A stretch of DNA of 34,161 bases from Clostridiales bacterium (GTDB lineage Bacteria; Bacillota; Clostridia; Lachnospirales; WQUN01), in the NCBI GenBank assembly GCA_031270945.1, contig JAISWZ010000459.1:1-34161 (forward strand), written 5' to 3'. A program made the position numbers and the translations under genes. Each line of letters opens with the position of its first letter. Position 1 is the first letter of the stretch. Positions 8,763 to 15,708 of the stretch are shown one piece after another. The notes under the pieces were generated by a model, which was given only the letters and a program-made list of their open reading frames with translations, made no database searches and had not been told where the DNA came from.

Positions 8763-9674
8763 TTGTCCTTCATTGATGAATATGATCGCGGAGAATGGCG
8801 CATAGAGTCAGTCCTAGGAAACGGCGCTTACGGAAAGGTCTACAAAATATTCAAAGAAGAAGCTGAAGGCATAAAAACATATTCCGCCTTGAAGGTCATC
8901 CCTGTGCCTCAATCAGACTCAGAGATAAGACAGCTCATGTCCGAAGGCTTGAAAGGCGACCAGATCCGCACTTACATAAGCGCCATGGTAGAGGACATAA
9001 CTCGCGAGGCGCAGCTCATAAAGGCATTCAAGGACACAACAAACATAGCGGTCTATGAGGATTTCCAAGTTATCCAGAGGCCAGGCGAGCTAGGTGCCAC
9101 TGTCCTCCTGCGCATGGAGCTGCTGGACAAGCTTGAGAAAGTCTTTTCAGAACGGAAGACAAAAGAGAGTGACACAATAAAGATAGGGATTGACATCACC
9201 CGCGCGCTTGAGATTCTGGCCCAGCACAACATTGTTCACAGGGATGTCAAGCTGGAAAACATATTCTTGTCCAAGTCCGGAAACTACAAGCTTAGCGATT
9301 TCGGCATAGCTAGGCAGATCGATGAATCATCAACCGCCTTGTCCGTGAAGGGCACCTATAGCTACATGGCCCCCGAGGTGTATCATAGGCTCAAATATGG
9401 CGCCGCAGTTGACATCTACTCTCTGGGGCTTGTGCTGTATCGGCTTGCAAACAATGGAAGAGCGCCCTTCCTTTCCGCTGTGGGAATGCTGGATCTATCA
9501 GACCGGGAAAACGCCTTGCAAAAGCGGCTGAGCGGAGAACCGCTTCCACCTCCTGCCGAAGCGTCCCCTGAGCTTTCTAAAATCATCTTAAAAGCTTGCG
9601 CTTATGATCCCAAGGACAGGTTCAGCTCCGCTACCGAGATGAGAAACGCGCTTGAGAAGATAGGCATGGCGTGA
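8763..9674 (+). CDS. Ser/Thr protein kinase, predicted active, soluble
   Basis: A 303-residue kinase domain with all motifs: GNGAYG loop, K44, HRD with D161 followed by KLEN, DFG at 179-181, and GTYSYMAPEVY. It is the only kinase-only paralog in the window that keeps every catalytic residue. The start is TTG 8763 after AAGAAAGGGG. The 106 bp before it keep the conserved leader (GATCCGG, CAGATATCCAT), but the -10 region has changed from TATACT to a poor match, so it likely depends on the promoter of the gene before. It may phosphorylate its pseudokinase neighbours or the FHA protein further along (inference). Confidence 0.9.
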   Translation: MSFIDEYDRGEWRIESVLGNGAYGKVYKIFKEEAEGIKTYSALKVIPVPQSDSEIRQLMSEGLKGDQIRTYISAMVEDITREAQLIKAFKDTTNIAVYEDFQVIQRPGELGATVLLRMELLDKLEKVFSERKTKESDTIKIGIDITRALEILAQHNIVHRDVKLENIFLSKSGNYKLSDFGIARQIDESSTALSVKGTYSYMAPEVYHRLKYGAAVDIYSLGLVLYRLANNGRAPFLSAVGMLDLSDRENALQKRLSGEPLPPPAEASPELSKIILKACAYDPKDRFSSATEMRNALEKIGMA

Positions 9675-9694
9675 GCTTCGCTCACGCCATGCCT
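9662..9694 (+). terminator. Perfect hairpin over the kinase stop codon
   Basis: AGGCATGGCGTGAGC (9662-9676) pairs over 15 bp with 9680-9694 around a TTC loop. The TGA stop codon of the kinase gene (9672-9674) lies within the stem. There is no clear U-tract after it, so it may act as a transcript-stabilising or partial terminator hairpin. Confidence 0.6.
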
Positions 9695-9837
9695 TATTAG
9701 GAACGAGACTGGGCTGGCTTTTGATTTAAAAACGGCAAACCTTTGAAACAAACAGCCGCAAACCAAGGCATGCCCGCATAGCAGCGCTTATACCAGGATT
9801 TTCGCTTCTCTCAGCTTTCTCAAATCCCAAAACCCGC

Positions 9838-9866
9838 TTTACACAATCTCTAATATATGTTATACT
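9838..9866 (+). promoter_or_regulatory. Sigma-A-type promoter of the third kinase-only gene
   Basis: TTTACA at 9838-9843, a 17-bp spacer ending in TGT, and TATACT at 9861-9866. The same promoter is found before the next two paralogs, with few changes. The leader after it (CGATCCGGA, CAGATATC) is also conserved. Confidence 0.8.
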
Positions 9867-9926
9867 TCGATCCGGAACAATCGACCAGATATCAATCTAA
9901 ACGCAATTCCAGAAAGGGGTTATCTC

Positions 9927-10817
9927 TTGTCATTCATTGATGAATACGATTCCGGAAAATGGCGCATAGAATCACTAATAAGAGAAAGCTATTTTTCAAA
10001 GGTCTACAAAATCTTCAAAGAGGAAAATGGCTTTAAAACATATGCCGCCCTCGATGTTATCCCTGTGCCTTCCAGCTCAGAGATAGACGCTTTAAAACTC
10101 GAGGGCTATGAAGACTCCGAGATCCGTGATTACATAAACTCCATGGCCGAGGACATAACGAAACCGCTGGAACTCGCTATGACACTCAAAGACTCGCCAA
10201 ACATAGCGGCATATGATGATTTCCAGGTTATCCAGAACCCTGGCGAGCTAGGTGCCACCATCCTCGTACGCATGGAGCTGCTGGAGAAGCCTATGGCATC
10301 TTCAGAACTTGCGCTGACCGAAAAAGATATAATCAAGATTGGGATTGACATCAGCCGCGCGCTTGAGTCTATGGCCACTCACAACATTGTTCACAGGGAT
10401 GTAAAGCCGGGCAATATATTGTATTCCATATCTGGCAGATACAATCTTGCTGACTTCGGCATTGCTAGGAAACTTGACCGTCAATCAGCCGACCTTTCCA
10501 GAAAGGGCACCTACAATTATATGGCGCCCGAGGTGTATCGAGGTCTCAGTTATGGCGCGTCAGTAGACATCTACTCTCTCGGGATTTCTCTGTATTGGCT
10601 TGCAAACAATCACAGAGTCCCATTTCTTCCCGACAGGCCGACTGCTTCTGATCGAGAAAACGCCATCTATAAGCGGATGAAGGGAGATCCGCTTCCGCCC
10701 CCTGCTAAAGCGTCCCCTGAGCTCTCGAAAATCATATTGAAGGCTTGCGCTTATGATCCCAAGGACAGGTTCAGCTCCCCCGCAGAGATGAGAGAAGCGC
10801 TTGAGGAAATATACTAG
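9927..10817 (+). CDS. Ser/Thr kinase-like protein, beta-3 lysine replaced by Asp
   Basis: 296 residues, kinase fold only. HRD (D158, with KPGN) and DFG (176-178) are kept, but the beta-3 lysine is an aspartate (D43, YAALD) and the glycine loop reads RESYFS. ATP positioning should fail unless another lysine stands in, as happens in WNK-type kinases. It is best called a probable pseudokinase. The start is TTG 9927 behind AGAAAGGGG. It has its own promoter, leader and downstream hairpin, so it is a complete stand-alone transcription unit. Confidence 0.87.
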   Translation: MSFIDEYDSGKWRIESLIRESYFSKVYKIFKEENGFKTYAALDVIPVPSSSEIDALKLEGYEDSEIRDYINSMAEDITKPLELAMTLKDSPNIAAYDDFQVIQNPGELGATILVRMELLEKPMASSELALTEKDIIKIGIDISRALESMATHNIVHRDVKPGNILYSISGRYNLADFGIARKLDRQSADLSRKGTYNYMAPEVYRGLSYGASVDIYSLGISLYWLANNHRVPFLPDRPTASDRENAIYKRMKGDPLPPPAKASPELSKIILKACAYDPKDRFSSPAEMREALEEIY

Positions 10818-10845
10818 GCGTGAGCTTCGCTCACGCTTTCGTTTT
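10818..10845 (+). terminator. Hairpin terminator GCGTGAGC-TTC-GCTCACGC
   Basis: An 8-bp perfect stem directly after the stop codon, followed by TTTCGTTTT. It is one of four copies of the same GTGAGCTTCGCTCAC hairpin in the array. Confidence 0.7.
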
Positions 10846-10922
10846 ACCTTTGATTAGAGATGAGGCCGGTCGCGCTTTTGCTTTAAAAATGCGAACCCCC
10901 GCCCAAGAAACCTAAAACCCGT

Positions 10923-10951
10923 TTCACACAATCTCTAATATATGTTATACT
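10923..10951 (+). promoter_or_regulatory. Sigma-A-type promoter of the fourth kinase-only gene
   Basis: TTCACA at 10923-10928, 17-bp spacer ending in TGT, TATACT at 10946-10951. The spacer is identical to that of the promoter at 9838. Confidence 0.8.
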
Positions 10952-11011
10952 TCGATCCGGAGCAAGCGACCAGATATCCATGTCAACACAATTCCAGAAA
11001 GGGGTTTTCTC

Positions 11012-11911
11012 TTGTCATTCATTGATAAATACGATTCCGGAAAATGGCGCATAGAATCAGTTCTGGGAGAAGGCGCTTTCGGAAAGGTCTACAAAATATT
11101 CAAAGAAGAAGCTAATGGCATAAAAACATATGCCGCCTTGAAGGTCGTCCCTGTGCAATCAGACTCAGAGATAAGACAGCTCATATCTGAAGGCTTGACA
11201 GACTCCGAGCTCCGCTCTTGCATAAACTCCAAGGTCGAGAACATAACGAAACCGCTGGAGCTCGCTATGATACTCAAGGGCTTGCCAAACATAGCGGCAT
11301 ATGATGATTTCCAGGTTATCCAGAACCCTGGCGATCCAGGTGCCACTGTCCTCGTGCGCATGGAGCTGCTGGAGAATCCTCTGTCATCTACAGAACTCAA
11401 GCTGCCCGAAAGTGAGATAATCAAGATTGGGATAGACATCAGCCGTGCGCTTGAGTCTATGGCCACTCATAACGTTGTTCATAGGAATGTAAAGCCTTTC
11501 AATATAATGCAATCCAAATCTGGCGACTACAAACTTGCAAGATTCTACATTTCTAGGATAATCGACAGTTCATCAACCAACCTTTCCATAATGGGCACCC
11601 TATTTTTTATGGCACCCGAGGTGTACCAAGCTCGCAGTTACACAGCGTCAGTAGACATCTATTCTCTCGGGCTTTCTCTGCATTGGCTTGCAAACAATCA
11701 CAAAGTCCCATTTCTTCCCGACAGGCCGACTGCTTCTGACCGAGAAAACGCCCTCTATACGCGGATGAGAGGAAAACCGCTTCCGCCCCCTGCAGCAGCG
11801 TCCCCTGAGCTTTCTAAAATCATCTTGAAGGCTTGCGCTTATGATCCCAAAGACAGGTTCAGCTCCCCTACAGAGATGAGAGAAGCGCTTGAGGAAATAT
11901 ACAAGGCGTGA
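11012..11911 (+). CDS. Ser/Thr kinase-like protein, pseudokinase (HRN, DFG lost)
   Basis: 299 residues. The glycine loop GEGAFG and beta-3 lysine K44 are intact, but the catalytic loop is HRN (159-161, then KPFN) and the DFG motif is replaced by RFY (177-179). Both the catalytic base and the metal-binding aspartate are gone, so it is a clear pseudokinase. The activation segment is also changed (GTLFFMAPEVY). The defects are the opposite of those in the preceding paralog, which lost the lysine but keeps HRD and DFG. The start is TTG 11012 behind AGAAAGGGG; promoter and hairpin are its own. Confidence 0.88.
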   Translation: MSFIDKYDSGKWRIESVLGEGAFGKVYKIFKEEANGIKTYAALKVVPVQSDSEIRQLISEGLTDSELRSCINSKVENITKPLELAMILKGLPNIAAYDDFQVIQNPGDPGATVLVRMELLENPLSSTELKLPESEIIKIGIDISRALESMATHNVVHRNVKPFNIMQSKSGDYKLARFYISRIIDSSSTNLSIMGTLFFMAPEVYQARSYTASVDIYSLGLSLHWLANNHKVPFLPDRPTASDRENALYTRMRGKPLPPPAAASPELSKIILKACAYDPKDRFSSPTEMREALEEIYKA

Positions 11912-11929
11912 GCTTCGCTCACGCCTTGT
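11901..11929 (+). terminator. Perfect hairpin over the stop codon of the pseudokinase
   Basis: ACAAGGCGTGAGC (11901-11913) pairs over 13 bp with 11917-11929 around TTC. The stop codon lies in the stem, as after the gene ending at 9674. No strong U-tract follows. Confidence 0.6.
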
Positions 11930-12035
11930 ATTGCCTTTGATTTGGAACGATGCTGGCCACGCTTTTTTTAAAATTCTAACCCCCGCCCTAGCCTTAAAAC
12001 AATAGCCGCAAAAGCAAGGCATGCCCGCATAGCTT

Positions 12036-12120
12036 GGAACAGAGGACTAGATATCCATGTCAAAGCGATTTCAGATAAACTCGTTAGCGGGAACGGCCCG
12101 ACCTGCTTCTGTGCGCAAAA
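12036..12120 (+). pseudogene. Vestige of a deleted kinase unit
   Basis: The stretch ACTAGATATCCATGTCAA and the following CGATTTCAGATAA match the conserved kinase leader (CAGATATCCATGTCAA, then AATTCCAGAAA). Right after it, GGCCCGACCTGCTTCTG resembles the kinase C-lobe codons GGCCGACTGCTTCTG that encode RPTASD. No kinase frame lies between. This looks like a leader joined to a C-lobe scrap after a large internal deletion. Confidence 0.45.
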
Positions 12121-12176
12121 AGCCATAAAAATTTAGGATATGCACCCAGGCTGGCAACGCTAAAACCTAAACCCGC

Positions 12177-12205
12177 TTTACACAATCCCTATTATGTGTT
12201 ATACT
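12177..12205 (+). promoter_or_regulatory. Sigma-A-type promoter of the double-kinase gene
   Basis: TTTACA at 12177-12182, a 17-bp spacer and TATACT at 12200-12205, again with TGT before the -10. The spacer differs slightly from the other two copies (ATTATGTGT instead of AATATATGT). Confidence 0.8.
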
Positions 12206-12265
12206 TCGATCCGGAGCAAGCGACCAGATATCCATCTAAACGCAATTCCAGAAAGGGGTTTTCTC

Positions 12266-14191
12266 TTGTCATTCATTGATAATTACGATTCCGGAAAATG
12301 GCGCATAGAATCACTAATAAGCGAAAGCTATTTCGGAAAGGTCTACAAAATCTGCAAAGAGGAAAATGGCGTTAAATCCTATGCCGCCCTCGATGTTATC
12401 CCTGTGCCTTCCAGCTCAGAGATAAACGCTTTGAGAAGTGAGGGCCTTGGAAACTCCGAGATCCGTGATTACATAAACTCCATGGTCGAGAAAATAACGA
12501 AACCGCTGAAACTCGCTATGACACTCAAGGGCTTGCCAAACATAGCGGCATATGATGATTTCCAGGTTATCCAGAACCCTGGCAAGCTAGGTGCCACCAT
12601 CCTCATACGCATTGAGTTGCTGGAGAAGCCTCTGTCATCTACAGAACTCAAGTTGCCCGAAAGTGAAATAATCAAGATTGGGATTGATATCAGCCGTGCG
12701 CTTGAGTCTATGGCCGCCTACAACATTATTCACGGGGATATAAGACCAAGCAACATATTATATTCCAAATCTGGTGAATACAAACTTATTGACTTCGACA
12801 TTGCTGGGATAATCGACCGTACATTGACCTGCCTTTCCAAAAAGGGCACCTACAGTTTTATGGCGCCCGAGTTGTACCAAGCTCGCAGTTACGGCGCGTC
12901 AGTAGACATTTACTCTCTCGGCATTACTCTGTATTGGCTTGCGAACAATGGCAGAGCCCCATTTCTTCCCGACATGCCGACTGCTTCCGACCGTGAAAAC
13001 GCCATCTATAAGCGGACGAATGGAGATCCACTTCCGCCCCCTGCTGAAGCGTCCCCTGAGCTGTCGAAAATCATTTTGAAGGCTTGCGCTTACTATCCCA
13101 AGGACAGGTTCAGCTCCCCTACAGAGATGAGAAACGCGCTTGAAAGGTTAAGCTCTCTCAATCTCTTGTCTTTCATTGATGAATACGATTCCGGAAAATG
13201 GCGCATAGAATCACTAATAAGCGAAAGCAATTTCGGAAAGGTCTACAAAATCTACAAAGAGGAAAATGGCTTTAAAACATATGCTGCCCTCAATGTTATC
13301 CCTGTGCCTTCCAGCTCAGAGATAGACGCTTTGAGAAGTGAGGGCCTTGGAGACTCCGATCTCCGCTCTTACATAAACTCCATGGTCGAGGACATAACGA
13401 AACCGCTGAAACTCGCTATGACACTCAAGGGCTTGCCAAACATAGCGGCATATGATGATTGCCAGGTTATCCAGAACCCAGATGAGCTAGGTGCCACCAT
13501 CCTCATACGCATGGAGCTGCTGGAGAAGCCTCTGTCATCTACAGAACTTAAGCTGCCCGAAAGTGAAATAATCAAGATCGGGATTGACATCAGCCGTGCG
13601 CTTGAGTCTATGGCCACTCACAACATTGTTCACAGGGATGTAAAGCCAAGCAATATAATATATTCCAAATCTGGTGAATACAAGCTTGCTGACTTCGACA
13701 TTGCTAGGATAATCGACAGTCCATCAACCGGCCTTTCCATAAAGGGCACCTACAGTTTTATGGCGCCCGAGGTGTACCAAGCTCGCAGTTACGGCGCGTC
13801 TGTAGACATCTACTCTCTCGGGATTTCCCTGTATCGGCTTGCGAACAATGGCAGAACCCCATTTCTTCCTGACAGGCCGACTGTTTCCGACCGCGAAAAC
13901 GCCCTCTATAAGCGGATGAAGGGAGATCCGCTTCCGCCCCCTGCTGAAGCGTCCCCTAAGCTGTCGAAAATCATATTGAAGGCTTGCGCTTATAATCCCA
14001 AAGACAGGTTCAGCTCCCCTACAGAGATGAGAAACACGCTTGAAATGTTAGGCTCTCTCCCAGAGATGAGAAACGCGCTTGAAATGTTAATCGCTCCCCC
14101 AGAGACGAAAAAAGAACCAGAAGAGCCTGAAAAGAAGCAGCGCGGTTTAAGCAATTGGTTTTCCGCGATTTTCAAGCGCAAATCCAACTGA
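12266..14191 (+). CDS. Fused tandem double pseudokinase
   Basis: 641 residues containing two complete kinase-fold domains exactly 900 nt apart (domain starts at residues 1 and 301). Domain 1 has SESYFG, D43 in place of the lysine, HGD (156-158, then RPSN) and DFD instead of DFG. Domain 2 has SESNFG, N343 in place of the lysine, HRD (456-458, KPSN) and again DFD. Neither should catalyse normally. The second domain begins LSFIDEYDSGKW; the leucine is the former TTG start codon, now read through. After domain 2 a helix segment is doubled (PEMRNALEML), followed by a charged tail ending in NWFSAIFKRKSN, which could form an amphipathic membrane-binding helix. The start is TTG 12266 behind GAAAGGGG. 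Confidence 0.88.
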   Translation: MSFIDNYDSGKWRIESLISESYFGKVYKICKEENGVKSYAALDVIPVPSSSEINALRSEGLGNSEIRDYINSMVEKITKPLKLAMTLKGLPNIAAYDDFQVIQNPGKLGATILIRIELLEKPLSSTELKLPESEIIKIGIDISRALESMAAYNIIHGDIRPSNILYSKSGEYKLIDFDIAGIIDRTLTCLSKKGTYSFMAPELYQARSYGASVDIYSLGITLYWLANNGRAPFLPDMPTASDRENAIYKRTNGDPLPPPAEASPELSKIILKACAYYPKDRFSSPTEMRNALERLSSLNLLSFIDEYDSGKWRIESLISESNFGKVYKIYKEENGFKTYAALNVIPVPSSSEIDALRSEGLGDSDLRSYINSMVEDITKPLKLAMTLKGLPNIAAYDDCQVIQNPDELGATILIRMELLEKPLSSTELKLPESEIIKIGIDISRALESMATHNIVHRDVKPSNIIYSKSGEYKLADFDIARIIDSPSTGLSIKGTYSFMAPEVYQARSYGASVDIYSLGISLYRLANNGRTPFLPDRPTVSDRENALYKRMKGDPLPPPAEASPKLSKIILKACAYNPKDRFSSPTEMRNTLEMLGSLPEMRNALEMLIAPPETKKEPEEPEKKQRGLSNWFSAIFKRKSN

Positions 14192-14226
14192 TCACGCGAA
14201 AGACATGCTTGCGAGGCGGTGAAAGT

Positions 14227-14382
14227 CCCTGGCTTGCGCCAAAACTTTTTAATGTCGAAATATTGTTTTTATTTGCATTTCTTGAAGAGCAAAACGCTGT
14301 CGGCTTCTTGCCGTGACAAAGGGCCCTGGCTTGCGCCAGGGCCTTTAAATGTCGAAATATTGATGTTATTTGTAATTCTTGA
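14227..14382 (+). repeat. Direct repeat pair downstream of the kinase array
   Basis: The segment at 14227-14287 (CCCTGGCTTGCGCC, then AATGTCGAAATATTG, then ATTTGCATTTCTTGAA) recurs at 14324-14382 with small changes. The second copy has gained a GGGCC extension that turns it into a hairpin (GGCCCTGGC with GCCAGGGCC, 14322-14343) followed by TTTAAA. Confidence 0.75.
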
Positions 14383-14385
14383 AAC

Positions 14386-14416
14386 AAAAAAGCGTGAGCT
14401 TCGCTCACGCTTTTTT
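14386..14416. terminator. Bidirectional terminator between kinase array and DUF975 gene
   Basis: AAAAAAGCGTGAGC at 14386-14399 pairs perfectly with 14403-14416 around TTC, giving a strong stem with an A-run before and a T-run after. It can therefore stop transcripts from both converging genes. It is the fourth copy of the GTGAGCTTCGCTCAC hairpin. Confidence 0.85.
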
Positions 14417-14495
14417 GTTTTGCCTTTGATTTGCCTTTGATCTTGCCCTTGACTTTGCCTTAGATTTTCAATTAAAAGATTGCAGCTTAATGCGA

Positions 14496-15086
14496 TCACT
14501 GCTGTGGGAACGAGGCTGGCGCTGCCTTTATGGTAAGATAGAAGTTTGCGTAAGTCTGCTGAACGTATGGCGTCACATAAAACGTAGCAAGGCCGCAGGT
14601 TGCGACAATCAGCAGATTCCAAGGAATAAATGAAAGCTGGAGTATGAAGAGGTCAAGCTTGTGGCCTTCCATGATTCTCTGGCTTTCTTTGAACGCGTCA
14701 AACGCCCCGATTCCTGGATGATCCGCTAATATATAGTTCGTCATCGAGTATGACAGCGCTTTTATTATTCCAGGGATAAAAAATAGGCAGCTCCAAAGAG
14801 CGGTGAAAAGCATGACTAAAAAATTGGCAAGCAGGGCGTTTATAAGCAATGTTGAGTCTCTAAACCCGATAAACAAGTCATCAAAGGTCACGGGGTGCCC
14901 AAACGAAAGCCTGAGGTGCATCCTCGCAAACGCGATGTTCATTGCGCCAATAATCACGAAACCGACCGGAATCGCCACTGCGATCATTTCAATCAAGGCT
15001 GAAAACAGCAGGCATACTATGAGAATCCCTACGCTTCCGCTGATCTGTGCCTTGGCGTCTCGTTTCAAAACAGCTCGGTCAATCAT
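14496..15086 (-). CDS. DUF975-like multi-spanning membrane protein
   Basis: 196 residues on the minus strand. The start is set at ATG 15086 because AGAAAGG lies about 11 bases before it and because DUF975 proteins typically begin with a short charged helix, here IDRAVLKRDAKAQISGS. About four to five membrane segments follow (for example GILIVCLLFSALIEMIAVA, LLANFLVMLFTALWSCLFF, LLIVATCGLATFYVTP). The function of this family is not well defined. It converges with the double-kinase gene and is separated from it by a bidirectional terminator. It shows no sign of belonging to either flanking system. Confidence 0.65.
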   Translation of the reverse strand: MIDRAVLKRDAKAQISGSVGILIVCLLFSALIEMIAVAIPVGFVIIGAMNIAFARMHLRLSFGHPVTFDDLFIGFRDSTLLINALLANFLVMLFTALWSCLFFIPGIIKALSYSMTNYILADHPGIGAFDAFKESQRIMEGHKLDLFILQLSFIPWNLLIVATCGLATFYVTPYVQQTYANFYLTIKAAPASFPQQ

Positions 15087-15708
15087 TTGCCACCAAACCT
15101 TTCTGTTGTCGGTTGTTCCGACAGAAATTGGGCAGGGCAGCTTGCGCTCGCATATGCCTGATCGAATGAAAAGAGCGGTTTTTTTCACTCACTGGCAAAG
15201 AGCATAACCCAAAATTATTTTTGGCGCGGGAAAATCCACGCAAGTTTCCTCAGAAGCCCCGCGCCTCCTTTGGAATTTTGGGATATGCATAAGAGCGTCG
15301 CCTCGTGCCTTATGTATGAAAACTCATGTCCGAAATCCATTCTATCATAGTTCTCATTCATTGTCTAGTGAATTTCAAAAAAATTATTACTCTTTATATA
15401 TTCCGCAAACTATTATTGAATAATTACCAAAAAGAACACTATTTACTTTGGTCATTGTTCGCTAAATATTAACGTATTTATGCTTTATCTGATTTAATGC
15501 TGCAATCCAAATCTGCTATTGACGCTTTTCGACTTAAGCCGTAGAATTAAAAAGGCGGATCGTGTCGCATTGCGCGTTTCCTGGTGAGCCAGTCTTGATA
15601 AAAGCAAGCACGCAAGCAATTCTTACACTTGCTTTTGGCCCATGCTTGGTCCATGCCGCCTTATCCCATTCACGCGCCTATGGCGCAAATCCAACCAGGA
15701 GGTTGACT
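15087..15708. other. AT-rich divergent intergenic region
   Basis: About 620 bp between divergent genes. Positions 15320-15500 are clearly AT-rich. The region holds the promoter of the surface protein at 15519 and a 5' leader of about 150 nt. I looked for a c-di-GMP riboswitch, which is frequent before clostridial surface genes, and did not recognise its core. Confidence 0.5.
15519..15547 (+). promoter_or_regulatory. Sigma-A-type promoter of the RCC1/SLH surface protein
   Basis: TTGACG at 15519-15524, exactly 17 bp, then TAGAAT at 15542-15547. It leaves a 5' leader of about 150 nt before ATG 15709. Confidence 0.75.

Noticed and set aside
15320..15700. c-di-GMP or other riboswitch before the surface protein
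   Set aside because: I did not find the conserved core; the leader has no convincing nested stems.
15562..15708. Longer N-terminus for the RCC1/SLH protein
   Set aside because: It would place 49 residues before a clear signal peptide; AGGAGGT is correctly spaced only for ATG 15709.
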